Source of the DNA: an uncultured Candidatus Saccharibacteria bacterium
GTDB lineage: Bacteria > Patescibacteriota > Saccharimonadia > Saccharimonadales > Saccharimonadaceae
Length of the DNA stretch: 55,119 bases
Direction of reading: 5' to 3'
NCBI GenBank assembly: GCA_946548715.1
Contig: CAMNPZ010000004.1
Location: 1 to 55,119 of the forward strand
Part shown: one piece after another, positions 8,261 to 15,827 of the stretch
Layout: each line of letters starts with the position of its first letter
Position numbering within the stretch: position 1 is the first letter of the stretch
The notes under the pieces: generated by a model
Database searches by the model: none
The model's input: only the letters and a program-made list of their open reading frames with translations
Told to the model about the DNA's origin: nothing
Translations under genes and position numbers: made by a program

Positions 8261-8692
8261 CTAATATTTTGGAAACAAAAAGCTCATCCATTTTTCAATG
8301 TTAGATTTCTCTTCTTTCACATCCTCCGCCCGTTCGGTATCCTTATGTTTATTCATTGCGACCTCCGAGTTCTCAGGCAATACAACCATCTTCTCTCCCG
8401 GCAACTGTTTATCTAAATATTTTCGCGCCATCAATTCCTGGTATTCATTCGATTTGAAGTATTCATTCTCCAACTCTGCCATTTCATTCTCAATTGTCAA
8501 AAGCTCCAATTGTTTTTTCTCGGTAGTTAACCTCTCGGACAATTCCCAGTTTCGCGACATTGCCGTTATCGACTGATATGTCCACACAAAACACAGCACA
8601 ATAGCCAATAATAATACCACATTTTCAACCACCATGAAATCATGCTTCAAATAATACCTCGCCCGCCTTATCCAAGTCCTCATCTTGTTCAT
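8261..8692 (-). CDS. FtsB/DivIC-like septum protein, 143 aa
   Basis: A bitopic membrane protein with a short basic cytoplasmic N-terminus, one transmembrane helix (about residues 20-38), a heptad-rich coiled coil (about 50-85) and a short ending with YQELMARKYLDKQLPGEKMV. That arrangement and the closing motif are typical of FtsB/DivIC-type divisome proteins, which bridge FtsL and FtsQ. I chose the ATG at 8692 rather than the one nine bases upstream because TATAAT (minus strand, 8700-8705) overlaps the upstream ATG and lies seven bases before this one. The acidic/basic tail is longer than usual. Confidence 0.7.
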   Translation of the reverse strand: MNKMRTWIRRARYYLKHDFMVVENVVLLLAIVLCFVWTYQSITAMSRNWELSERLTTEKKQLELLTIENEMAELENEYFKSNEYQELMARKYLDKQLPGEKMVVLPENSEVAMNKHKDTERAEDVKEEKSNIEKWMSFLFPKY

Positions 8693-8731
8693 GCTTATCA
8701 TTATACCATTTTTATGATAAAATAAAAACGC

Positions 8732-8808
8732 GGGGGTATAGCTCAGTTGGTTAGAGCATGCGTCTTATACACGCAGTGTCCTTGGTTCGAGTCCAAGTAC
8801 CCCCACCA
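8732..8808 (+). tRNA. tRNA-Ile (UAU)
   Basis: A complete cloverleaf with GGGGGTA/TACCCCC acceptor pairing and encoded CCA. The anticodon loop is CTTATAC, giving anticodon UAU, which reads AUA directly. Most bacteria instead use a CAU tRNA modified by TilS. The antisense frame across it (ending LGLEPRTLRV) is a well-known spurious ORF. Confidence 0.9.
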
Positions 8809-8940
8809 GATTATATATGAGTCGGCATTTTCGCCAATTCTTTAGTAGTAAATTTCTGTTAAGTACCTTGCCAACAATAGGATGCAAGAATTGTGCATTT
8901 TTACGACAGAAAACTGCAAAAAACATGCATTTTGCCCCTG

Positions 8941-8973
8941 TCAAAATGTCTGTTAATACCCTAAACATTTTGA
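8941..8973. repeat. 9-bp inverted repeat in the tRNA-Ile/9000 spacer
   Basis: TCAAAATGT at 8941-8949 and ACATTTTGA at 8965-8973 can form a hairpin with a 15-nt loop. The whole spacer 8809-8999 is AT-rich and holds no supported gene. Confidence 0.4.
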
Positions 8974-8999
8974 TATTCCCCCTACAAGAGTAGGTTAGC

Positions 9000-9031
9000 A
9001 AAAAGCCCCGACTGGCTGCCGGGGACTTTTT
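9000..9031 (-). terminator. Terminator of the 9095 gene; mirror of the one at 10670
   Basis: A 32-bp hairpin with A5 on one side and T5 on the other, so it could work both ways. Its reverse complement differs from 10670-10701 at only one base, so the two genes of the divergent pair end in the same terminator. Confidence 0.8.
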
Positions 9032-9032
9032 A

Positions 9033-9080
9033 AGGTGTTGCGTGAGCTAGGTGTTGCGTGAGCTAGGTGTTGCGTGAGCT
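9033..9080. repeat. Three tandem copies of a 16-bp unit
   Basis: AGGTGTTGCGTGAGCT is present three times with no mismatch and no spacer (9033, 9049, 9065). It lies between the stop of the 9095 gene and its terminator, so it would be part of the 3' UTR. Confidence 0.9.
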
Positions 9081-9094
9081 AACAGTTGTCCCAA

Positions 9095-9712
9095 TCAATA
9101 CTTTGAGGTGAGATTAAAAGTCATCTGACTTGTAACTCCGTTTTCATAGTATGTCTTGATGTAGGGCTCTTGTTTGTCGCTCTTAGTGTAGCCGATGAGA
9201 TACTTTTCACCGTGACCTTTAACCATGACGCCAAATCTGGCTTCATCGAGATTGCGGTTCAAGAGAAAACTTTCATCGACGCCAGCAGCCTTCAGCTCTT
9301 CAGAACACCTGAAATTGATTTCGATGATGCCGTCACCACCCTCAACGATACAGACGCTGTCTGGTATCATATTAGGGTCTTTGCCGGCGAAAATCTCGTC
9401 AATAGAGTGTTCTGTCAGATACTTGATGGTTGAATCATTCTCGGGATCTTCGTAGAACGAAAGATCGAAAAGACTGATTTTCTCGTCAAGATCGGTGAAA
9501 AGTCGAATTGTTGCACCATTACCGCCGAGCATCCAGAACACCTTCGGCTCGTGGTAAAAAGCATCGAGAAGCCTTTCCTCGGGAGTCTTTGCATCGTCAT
9601 CGACTCTCCTAGAAGTTTTCCTCGGTTCCAACTTCAGCAAGAGCCTCTTCTGAATCCAATAGTTGGAATCAGAAATTTCTTTTGCGGACATGTTGAAAAT
9701 TTTCTCGCTCAT
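9095..9712 (-). CDS. Unknown protein, 206 aa, leadered
   Basis: I do not recognise this soluble protein. It is acidic overall with a basic patch near residues 27-40. It has no membrane segment and no evident catalytic motif. The start at 9712 is set by an AAAGGAGAT ribosome site; an upstream in-frame ATG at 9775 has none. A consensus promoter lies about 170 bases upstream, giving a long leader that contains a large hairpin (9777-9834). It is divergent from the 10201 gene and shares its terminator sequence, so the two may be regulated together. This is quite unlike the leaderless style of most neighbours. Confidence 0.65.
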   Translation of the reverse strand: MSEKIFNMSAKEISDSNYWIQKRLLLKLEPRKTSRRVDDDAKTPEERLLDAFYHEPKVFWMLGGNGATIRLFTDLDEKISLFDLSFYEDPENDSTIKYLTEHSIDEIFAGKDPNMIPDSVCIVEGGDGIIEINFRCSEELKAAGVDESFLLNRNLDEARFGVMVKGHGEKYLIGYTKSDKQEPYIKTYYENGVTSQMTFNLTSKY

Positions 9713-9776
9713 AGGCTTTGATCTCCTTTCAATTAAATCAGCATTGTACAATGTATCACTACGGAAAAGAGTCACC

Positions 9777-9834
9777 CTTAACCGCAGATATCAGGGCCGA
9801 ATTAAAGAATTAAGCCCTCAAATCCGCGGTTAAG
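9777..9834 (-). promoter_or_regulatory. Structured leader hairpin of the 9095 gene
   Basis: CTTAACCGC (9777-9785) pairs with GCGGTTAAG (9826-9834), and inside it AGGGC (9793-9797) pairs with GCCCT (9814-9818). It is transcribed in the predicted 5' UTR, about 65 bases before the start codon. No U-run follows, so it is not a simple attenuator. Confidence 0.55.
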
Positions 9835-9880
9835 CAAGCACCTTTTTTAAAATACGGAATCTTAATGATTCTATACTTAC

Positions 9881-9909
9881 ATTATAGCACAAATACTATA
9901 AAATGTCAA
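9881..9909 (-). promoter_or_regulatory. Consensus promoter of the 9095 gene
   Basis: On the minus strand TTGACA (9904-9909), 17 bases, then TATAAT (9881-9886). The predicted start is near 9874. Confidence 0.8.
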
Positions 9910-9978
9910 TAGTAGAATTACACTTAAAGGTTATCTTTAAGGTCAAAATAATAGCTATTCAAAAAAGCATAAAGAGTA

Positions 9979-10007
9979 TTGACAAATAATATTAAGTATG
10001 CTATAAT
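9979..10007 (+). promoter_or_regulatory. Consensus promoter of the 10201 gene
   Basis: TTGACA (9979-9984), 17 bases, TATAAT (10002-10007) preceded by TGC. It is only 69 bases from the divergent promoter at 9904. The predicted leader is about 185 nt. Confidence 0.8.
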
Positions 10008-10054
10008 GAGAATACTGCTCGAAACTGTGAGTAGCGCATCTTAAAATAATGTTT

Positions 10055-10193
10055 GCGGAGAATCCGAAAGTTTGTGTTGAAAAGATTTGGTAAAGAAGAG
10101 AATTGTCCTAGAAGAATCAAAAGCCTTTAGTCCATGAGAAGATTTATTTGAGTCCAGAGAGAAAAACTACCAACAAACACAAACAAAGGGAGG
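10055..10193 (+). promoter_or_regulatory. Structured leader of the 10201 gene
   Basis: GTTTGTGTT (10070-10078) is complementary to AACACAAAC (10176-10184), which directly precedes the AAAGGGAGG ribosome site (10185-10193). A small hairpin CGGA-GAA-TCCG lies at about 10056-10066. Pairing next to the ribosome site could tune translation; this is an inference. Confidence 0.4.
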
Positions 10194-10200
10194 TACCACT

Positions 10201-10665
10201 ATGGCACTCTACATCCACTACGGCTCCGCAAATTTCAACCCCCGTTACTTTAAGCAGGTCATCAACCTAGATCGCTGGAACAAGCCTTACGGCGGACTCT
10301 GGGCCTCTCGCGTTGATGCAAAATTCGGTTGGCGCAATTGGTGCGAAGGTGGAGAAATCAGGCTTGAAGACCTGAATACTTACTTTCGTTTTCTAATTAC
10401 TCCTGCCGCAAAGGTCGCTCATCTTTACACAAGCAAAGATTTGAGCCGCCTGCCACGTCGTAACGACTGCTTTGATTCATGGGATGGATTCTATCCGGAC
10501 TTTGAACAGATGGCGAAAGATGGCTGGGATGCCATCGAACTCCATCTTTCAAGTACGGATAAGAATTGGGATAAAGATGGTCTGTATTGGCGACTTTATG
10601 GCTGGGATTGCGATTCAATCCTAATCATGAACCCAAAGATTATCTCACCCCTCACCCACATCTAA
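10201..10665 (+). CDS. Unknown protein with GGLWAS motif, 154 aa
   Basis: A soluble, aromatic-rich protein. Visible motifs are an early GLWASRVDAKFGWRNWCEG (about residues 38-56), a middle segment LYTSKDLSRLP, and a C-terminal YGWDCDSILIMNP. The pattern recalls a group of short hypothetical proteins in gut bacteria and phages whose function I do not know; this is recollection, not a search. The start has an AAAGGGAGG ribosome site. It is divergent from the 9095 gene with a long leader, and ends in a strong terminator. Its isolated, heavily leadered setting and the tRNA nearby are compatible with acquisition by transfer. Confidence 0.65.
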   Translation: MALYIHYGSANFNPRYFKQVINLDRWNKPYGGLWASRVDAKFGWRNWCEGGEIRLEDLNTYFRFLITPAAKVAHLYTSKDLSRLPRRNDCFDSWDGFYPDFEQMAKDGWDAIELHLSSTDKNWDKDGLYWRLYGWDCDSILIMNPKIISPLTHI

Positions 10666-10669
10666 GCAG

Positions 10670-10701
10670 AAAAAGTCCCCGGCCGCCAGTCGGGGCTTTT
10701 T
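10670..10701 (+). terminator. Terminator of the 10201 gene; mirror of 9000-9031
   Basis: AAAAAGTCCCCG pairs with CGGGGCTTTTT apart from one bulge. Identical to the reverse complement of 9000-9031 except at one loop base. Confidence 0.85.
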
Positions 10702-10724
10702 ACTATATTATCGCAATATACACA

Positions 10725-11471
10725 CTACGATAAACATACTTCAGCAATCAAAGCTTTATGATCAGAAATCGCCGCATTGATTACATCAAATTTTTCACAC
10801 TTCAATTCATTCGTAATCAAAATATGATCACATGCCACATCTTTAACGAACCGCACATTTCTCAAAGTTGTATTTACATGATTAAGCGCAGTCAAATCAT
10901 TCATAAAATCCAATTCCCGCATAGCGGGAGCCTCTGCAATCACGTTCAAATCTCCACATAGTATCGTCGGACAATAATCGTCCTTAATCAAATCAACCAC
11001 CTTCCGCATGCATTCTACCGAAACCTCATCACCAAGCGGGTCCTTTTTATAATAACCATGATAATTCACAATTGCAACCCCATTATCTAATACGACTTTC
11101 TGTGCCCTATAGCAATGCTTAGTCATCGCATCAAGGTTTGCAATATCCTTGACTACACCATAGTCACCCAAAACCATCACCTCTTTTGTATAAACAAAAG
11201 GTATCCTGCTCATTATTACATTCCCAATCTCGAATCTACCCCCTCCACCTAATACCTTTGTACCATAATTGGAAATCTTATAGACGTAATCAAAGCCCGC
11301 TGCATTTTTTATCTTATCTGCCGTATCGACATACAACTCAAGATAATCATTGCAGTCATCGCTCCAAATTGCCTCTTGCATACATACTATATCATATCCA
11401 CCCTCTGCTACAAATCGGCTTAATCCATCCTTTATTCTACCAGTCCATCCGTTAATCTGTAGTATTTTCAT
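10725..11471 (-). CDS. Endonuclease/exonuclease/phosphatase (EEP) family hydrolase, 248 aa
   Basis: The motifs of the EEP (DNase I/AP endonuclease/sphingomyelinase) superfamily appear in order: LQINGW at the start, the metal-binding MQE (about residue 31), GNVIMSR (about 82), NYHG (about 138), CGDLNV (about 172) and CDHIL...SDHKAL near the end. The phosphodiester substrate cannot be told from sequence; a nuclease or a small phosphodiesterase are both possible. No signal peptide is present, so it should act in the cytoplasm. TGCTATAAT (minus strand, 11478-11483) ends six bases before the ATG, predicting a leaderless mRNA. Confidence 0.85.
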   Translation of the reverse strand: MKILQINGWTGRIKDGLSRFVAEGGYDIVCMQEAIWSDDCNDYLELYVDTADKIKNAAGFDYVYKISNYGTKVLGGGGRFEIGNVIMSRIPFVYTKEVMVLGDYGVVKDIANLDAMTKHCYRAQKVVLDNGVAIVNYHGYYKKDPLGDEVSVECMRKVVDLIKDDYCPTILCGDLNVIAEAPAMRELDFMNDLTALNHVNTTLRNVRFVKDVACDHILITNELKCEKFDVINAAISDHKALIAEVCLS

Positions 11472-11547
11472 TTAATAATTATAGCATGACAGACCAAAGT
11501 GCCGACAAAGTCCATACCCACTACAATATACGACATCTCTACTCATC

Positions 11548-11633
11548 AAAAATCCGCCACAGTGGTGTTTTCTCCGAACGAAGTGCGTCTAATTGACGAG
11601 CGAGTGAGGAAAAACGCCGAGATGGCGGATTTT
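11548..11633 (-). repeat. Long palindrome A; also terminator of the 67-aa gene
   Basis: Outer arms AAAATCCGCCA (about 11549-11559) and TGGCGGATTTT (about 11623-11633), with a second imperfect pair of arms inside (GGTGTTTTCTCC and GGAAAAACGCC) and a 30-base core. On the minus strand it ends in TTTTT just after the 11642 gene, so it can terminate that transcript. Confidence 0.7.
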
Positions 11634-11641
11634 AACAGGAA

Positions 11642-11845
11642 TTATTTCTTCTTTAGGGTTAAGAAGCCATTACGTGGATTCTCACAAACCATACGGTCTG
11701 CAGGAAGATCACAAGGAGTACCCTTGCCACCCTTCTCATCCTTAGTGAAGAAATAAATAGTCTGTGGTTTGCCACCGCGAAGAGTCACCTCGGACTTGTG
11801 TAGATAGTACTTTACACCTTTACTGTTGGTATGTTCGTAAGCCAT
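11642..11845 (-). CDS. Small conserved-type protein, 67 aa
   Basis: A short basic protein with the segments YYLHKSEVTLRGGKPQTIYFF and a C-terminal VCENPRNGFLTLKKK. I recall proteins with this layout (VTLRGG...IYFF...ENxRTGLPxLKKK) in many CPR genomes, with no known function; treat that as memory rather than a search. It has a strong AAGGAGG ribosome site and its own -35/-10 promoter, so it is likely well expressed as a single gene. No membrane segment or cysteine pair is present. It could be a small nucleic-acid-binding protein given its charge, but nothing proves that. Confidence 0.75.
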   Translation of the reverse strand: MAYEHTNSKGVKYYLHKSEVTLRGGKPQTIYFFTKDEKGGKGTPCDLPADRMVCENPRNGFLTLKKK

Positions 11846-11877
11846 TTTAGCTTTCCTCCTTAAGTTAGTATAATCTT

Positions 11878-11906
11878 ATCTTATGACCCCGTTCCTAAAA
11901 TGTCAA
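11878..11906 (-). promoter_or_regulatory. Promoter of the 67-aa gene
   Basis: On the minus strand TTGACA (11901-11906), 17 bases, TAAGAT (11878-11883). Confidence 0.7.
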
Positions 11907-11933
11907 GAGGAATTTTCCTCTTTTTTTATCGAA

Positions 11934-12608
11934 CTACACAAATAACAGAGAAAGCCTAAGCACAATCCAAATCAGCAATCTAATAATTATTACAACAATG
12001 ATTAATAACGTAATCAAAACCATCAACCCCGTCAATGTTGGCGCCCACACCGGCGAAGCAAACTCACGCCGATACAACTCTGTTGACGGCAAACTTGCCT
12101 TTATTGTGTCGTGGAGCTCATTAGCGGCTGGATACTTTTGAATTTCTGAAACCATGCAATTAATATAATTAGGATTATCCCAAGTCCATCCATTTGCCAA
12201 TGCCTGTACTCTACAAGCGTCAGAAGCCATTGCATAAACATTACCATTCGGATTGGCATCACCAGTCAACCGCCCTTCGGCCTCCTCTAGAGCCTTATTC
12301 GCCGCTTTGATATACTGATGTTCGAGATAGAATGGCCCCGTTCCAAACGTCACTTTCTGTTCTCCATTATCATCTACAACATTAATCACCATATTAGCTA
12401 GCACGTACTCGCGTAATTCCTCCAACCGTTTCGTCACTTCTTCATCGTTTTCCGACGCGTCCGCCTCCAACACCGCATCCCTAAGTTCCGTCATCCGCAC
12501 ATGATTCATTCGAAGCAAAGTTGCATCCAGAAACAATAAAGGCACCAAAATTAATACCAGCTGCCACGTCTTTATCTTGTGTATCTTTATTCGCCCACGC
12601 TTTTTCAT
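11934..12608 (-). CDS. Two-helix membrane protein with exported domain, 224 aa
   Basis: I do not recognise a family. A basic N-terminus is followed by a transmembrane helix (about residues 15-32), an exported domain with a heptad-like acidic/basic helix (about 38-75), and a strong C-terminal hydrophobic region (about 190-222) that probably crosses the membrane again. The exported part has two cysteines (near residues 130 and 150). It follows the CBS gene on the same strand, 18 bases downstream. TATAAT (minus strand, 12616-12621) lies seven bases before the ATG, inside that short gap, so it has its own leaderless promoter. Confidence 0.7.
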   Translation of the reverse strand: MKKRGRIKIHKIKTWQLVLILVPLLFLDATLLRMNHVRMTELRDAVLEADASENDEEVTKRLEELREYVLANMVINVVDDNGEQKVTFGTGPFYLEHQYIKAANKALEEAEGRLTGDANPNGNVYAMASDACRVQALANGWTWDNPNYINCMVSEIQKYPAANELHDTIKASLPSTELYRREFASPVWAPTLTGLMVLITLLIIVVIIIRLLIWIVLRLSLLFV

Positions 12609-12626
12609 AACATATATTATATAGTA

Positions 12627-13205
12627 TTAATCCTTCCCTATCAAATAATCCATTAACATCTGCACCGTAAAACACCCCGTCAGCTCTTCTTTTTCATTCT
12701 TCACCAAGAAATAATAACTATTCGTTCGCTCTATCTCATCCACTACGTGTTTCAAACTATCTTTTTCGTATAAGTAGTTAACATTCTTAGCCATATAGTT
12801 TTCTGCTAAATCGGTCTTTTTAATTTCGAGTGTATTCAAAGCTTCCGTATGTATTATGCCCACAACATCACCCCTTTCGTTGACAACCGGAAAATTTGTA
12901 AAGCCAGATTTATATAATTTATCTAGCACCAAAGGCCCCAACACCTCTTTACGTTTCACGAACACAATTTTATTCTTTAACGCCATCAAATCACCCACGG
13001 TTCTATCATTAAAGCTCATCACCGCTGCAATTCTCTCCCTATCCTTTGATGATAGAATACTTTTCGGCGTCCGCTGTATTACTCCAATAAAATCTTCCAA
13101 GGTTTCCGGTACATATTTCCGCACTGGTGTATTCTTTTTCGGACGGTACTTCTCCAGTTTCGGGTCCAATAAACTCACGAATTTTCGCATTAATCTTTCG
13201 AACAT
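12627..13205 (-). CDS. CBS-domain-pair protein, 192 aa
   Basis: Two CBS motifs are seen, about residues 58-125 and 125-190, with GFTNFPVVNERGDVVGIIHT as the clearest segment. The layout is that of the cytoplasmic half of CorC/HlyC-type proteins (a lead helix with SLLDP...KYRP, then PETLEDFIGVI) without membrane helices or the C-terminal CorC/HlyC domain. CBS pairs bind adenine nucleotides and usually regulate a partner; none can be named here. I chose the ATG at 13205 (MFERLMRKF) because the upstream frame extends across the -10 boxes at 13208-13220. It is divergent from the DsbA-like gene, and the two promoters overlap. Confidence 0.8.
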   Translation of the reverse strand: MFERLMRKFVSLLDPKLEKYRPKKNTPVRKYVPETLEDFIGVIQRTPKSILSSKDRERIAAVMSFNDRTVGDLMALKNKIVFVKRKEVLGPLVLDKLYKSGFTNFPVVNERGDVVGIIHTEALNTLEIKKTDLAENYMAKNVNYLYEKDSLKHVVDEIERTNSYYFLVKNEKEELTGCFTVQMLMDYLIGKD

Positions 13206-13207
13206 GA

Positions 13208-13220
13208 TATAATTATTATA
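13208..13220. promoter_or_regulatory. Overlapping divergent -10 boxes
   Basis: TATAAT on the plus strand (13208-13213, preceded by TGA) and TATAAT on the minus strand (13215-13220, preceded by TGT) lie one base apart and serve the DsbA-like and CBS genes. They probably exclude each other. Confidence 0.65.
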
Positions 13221-13277
13221 ACATTGAATTGATAAAAGGTGTATTTTGAGCAAACTCAAAACCAAAAGGAGCTATTT

Positions 13278-14033
13278 ATGAAAAGTCGCAAAGGATTTCA
13301 ATTGGCAGGCGTTATCATCGGCATCATTGTAGTCGTTTTAATCGCCATTGCCGCATTCGTAGTTATTGATGGTAACAACAAAGCCACAGATTTTAATAAC
13401 TATGATTTTTATTCTATCATTGAAGCCGATTCCAATAATGGCAATATCGGCGATCACATCAAAGGCAACCCAGAGGCACCAGTTTTAATCTACGAGTATG
13501 CCGACTACCAATGCCCAGGCTGCGCCTCTATCAACCCCAAAGTCAACAAAGCCATCGAAGAGTCCGACGGCAAACTCGCCGTTGTTTATCGCAACTTCCT
13601 CCTTTCTTATCACAAAAACGGCACCGCCGCCGCCTCGGCCGCCGAAGCCGCCAACCTTCAAGGTTACTGGAAACCATACGCTGATAAACTCTTTGCCGAA
13701 CAAGCCGAATGGGAATACGCTTCCGCCACCGAACGCAGTGAACTATTTGAAAAATACTTCCTCGAAGTTACCGATGGCAAAGGCGACCTCGAACAATTCA
13801 AAAAAGATCTCGCCAGTGATCGCGTTTCTAAGAAAATTAGCTTCGATATGGGTATCGCTCGTCGCATCGACGTCCCCAGCACACCCGCCTTCTACGTAGA
13901 TGGTCAGCACATCAAATGGAACGAAGCCGGCGAGCTTGAAATCAATGGCGAACATATTTCCTGGGATACCGCTCGCTCCGGTGACGATTTTATCAAACTC
14001 CTACAAGAAATCGTGGAGGTCAAGACCAAATGA
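13278..14033 (+). CDS. DsbA-family membrane-anchored thiol oxidoreductase, 251 aa
   Basis: An N-terminal transmembrane anchor (about residues 7-30) places a DsbA-like thioredoxin domain outside the cell. The active site is CPGC (about residues 79-82) in EYADYQCPGCASINPKV, and the cis-Pro loop is VPSTPAF (about 200). Such proteins form or rearrange disulfides in exported proteins, and the neighbouring genes encode many paired-cysteine surface proteins. The start is fixed by an AAAAGGAG ribosome site; an in-frame ATG 39 bases upstream is less likely. The last codons overlap the aspS start by four bases (ATGA), so the two are co-translated. Confidence 0.88.
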   Translation: MKSRKGFQLAGVIIGIIVVVLIAIAAFVVIDGNNKATDFNNYDFYSIIEADSNNGNIGDHIKGNPEAPVLIYEYADYQCPGCASINPKVNKAIEESDGKLAVVYRNFLLSYHKNGTAAASAAEAANLQGYWKPYADKLFAEQAEWEYASATERSELFEKYFLEVTDGKGDLEQFKKDLASDRVSKKISFDMGIARRIDVPSTPAFYVDGQHIKWNEAGELEINGEHISWDTARSGDDFIKLLQEIVEVKTK

Positions 14034-15826
14034 GGACTCTAGCACTTGATTCATCCAAATACATCGGCAAGCCCATCACCGTCTCAGGCTGGGTTAATTC
14101 ACGCCGCGATCATGGCGGACTTATCTTTATTGATCTCCGCGATCATACTGGTATCCTTCAGCTTGTCGTAACACCCGAGACTAAAGATGCCTTCACACTC
14201 GCCGAATCAGTCCGTGACGAATTCGTCCTCACTGCTACCGGCAAAATCCGCGAACGCGCCCCAGAACTAGTCAATCCTAACATCCCCACTGGCACCATCG
14301 AATTAGTGGTCAATGAACTTATCTTGCTCAACAAATCTCTCACTCCACCAGTCAACACTCATGATGATGGCGAAAAATCTAGCGAAGAATTACGTCTCAA
14401 ATATCGCTATCTCGATCTCCGCCGTCCATCTATGCAAAATATCTTAAGACGTCGCTCTGAGTTTTATCGTTTTATTCGCAATTTCATGTACGATCACGAT
14501 TTTACCGAAATCACCACCCCGATTCTTGCCAACTCCTCTCCGGAAGGCGCCCGCGATTTCCTTGTTCCCTCTCGCCTGCATCCAGGCATGTTCTATGCTC
14601 TCCCTCAAGCCCCACAGCAGTTCAAACAACTCCTCATGGTCGGTGGCGTCAATAAATATTTCCAAATTGCTCCCTGCTTCCGCGACGAAGACCCTCGTGC
14701 CGATCGTCTCTATGGTGATTTTTACCAACTCGACTGCGAAATGGCCTTTACCGACGATGGCGAGACGGTTCGCCAAGAAATCGAACCACTCTTTATTCAA
14801 CTTGCTACTGACTTCGGTCACAAAAAACTCGTCTTGAATTCCGAACCAGCCAAACAATATCTAGTCAAAGGTTCTTCCATTCCGCGTCTTCCTTACGATT
14901 TCGCTATGAATACTTATGGCGTTGATAAGCCAGACCTTCGCTACGGACTCGAACTTATCGACCTCACAGATGTATTTAAATCAACTGAATTCAAAGTTTT
15001 CAAACAACCTTGCGTCAAGGCAATTTGCGTCCCTGGCGGAGCTTCCCTCACCCGTCGCGAAATCGACGAATTCACCAATCAGGCTCGCAAACTCGGCGCT
15101 GGCGGCCTCGCTTATATCTTATATACTGACGAAGGCGCCAAGTCCCCCATCCTCAAATTCATGTCCGACGCCGAAATCTCTTCAGTTCAGAAACTCACTC
15201 AGGCCAAGACGGGCGACGCCGTCTTCTTTGGCGCCGACGAGACCGCTAAAGTCAACAAAGTCCTCGGCGAACTCCGCATCGCCTTCGCCAATCATTTCAA
15301 CCTCAAAAATCCCGACGAAGTAGCATACTGTTGGGTTGTCGATTTTCCATTCTACGAATGGGATGATAAGAATCACAAACTCGACTTCGGTCACAATCCT
15401 TTCAGTATGCCTAAAGGTGGTTTAACCGCCCTAGAGCAAGCTACAACCGACGCCGACAAACTCGCTCTCGTCGCCGACCAGTATGATATGGTCATGAACG
15501 GCTACGAAGTTTGCTCTGGCGCTGTCCGTAACTATAACCCCGACATTATGTATAAGGTCTTCAATATTCTCGGCTACAACAACGAATATGTCGAATCTCG
15601 TTTTGGCGGTATGCTTAGCGCCTTCAAATATGGTGCCCCTCCACACGCCGGCTGCGCCCCAGGCCTTGACCGCATTTTCATGGTCCTCGAATCTGTCGAC
15701 AATATCCGCGATATCGTCGCCTTCCCCAAGAACGGTTCCGGCGTCGACCTCATGATGAACTCCCCCTCCGTCGTTGACAACATCCAACTCGAAGAATCTC
15801 ATCTCGCTATTATAGCCGACGATTAA
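14030..15826 (+). CDS. aspS: Aspartyl-tRNA synthetase, bacterial type, 598 aa
   Basis: Charges tRNA-Asp (and possibly tRNA-Asn) with aspartate. The order is typical of bacterial AspRS: N-terminal OB-fold anticodon-binding domain (about 1-110), class II motif 2 (PCFRDEDPRADRLYGDFYQL, about 220-240), the GAD insertion (about 290-410), and motif 3 with GAPPHAGCAPGLDRIFM (about 545-562). The length matches the family. It shares an ATGA overlap with the DsbA-like gene. Whether it is discriminating or not depends on asnS or gatCAB elsewhere in the genome. Confidence 0.97.
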   Translation: MRTLALDSSKYIGKPITVSGWVNSRRDHGGLIFIDLRDHTGILQLVVTPETKDAFTLAESVRDEFVLTATGKIRERAPELVNPNIPTGTIELVVNELILLNKSLTPPVNTHDDGEKSSEELRLKYRYLDLRRPSMQNILRRRSEFYRFIRNFMYDHDFTEITTPILANSSPEGARDFLVPSRLHPGMFYALPQAPQQFKQLLMVGGVNKYFQIAPCFRDEDPRADRLYGDFYQLDCEMAFTDDGETVRQEIEPLFIQLATDFGHKKLVLNSEPAKQYLVKGSSIPRLPYDFAMNTYGVDKPDLRYGLELIDLTDVFKSTEFKVFKQPCVKAICVPGGASLTRREIDEFTNQARKLGAGGLAYILYTDEGAKSPILKFMSDAEISSVQKLTQAKTGDAVFFGADETAKVNKVLGELRIAFANHFNLKNPDEVAYCWVVDFPFYEWDDKNHKLDFGHNPFSMPKGGLTALEQATTDADKLALVADQYDMVMNGYEVCSGAVRNYNPDIMYKVFNILGYNNEYVESRFGGMLSAFKYGAPPHAGCAPGLDRIFMVLESVDNIRDIVAFPKNGSGVDLMMNSPSVVDNIQLEESHLAIIADD

Positions 15827-15827
15827 G

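Noticed and set aside
8765-9001. Minus-strand 78-aa frame ending LGLEPRTLRV
   Set aside because: It reads antisense through tRNA-Ile, and that ending is a familiar artefact of antisense tRNA frames. It has no ribosome site.
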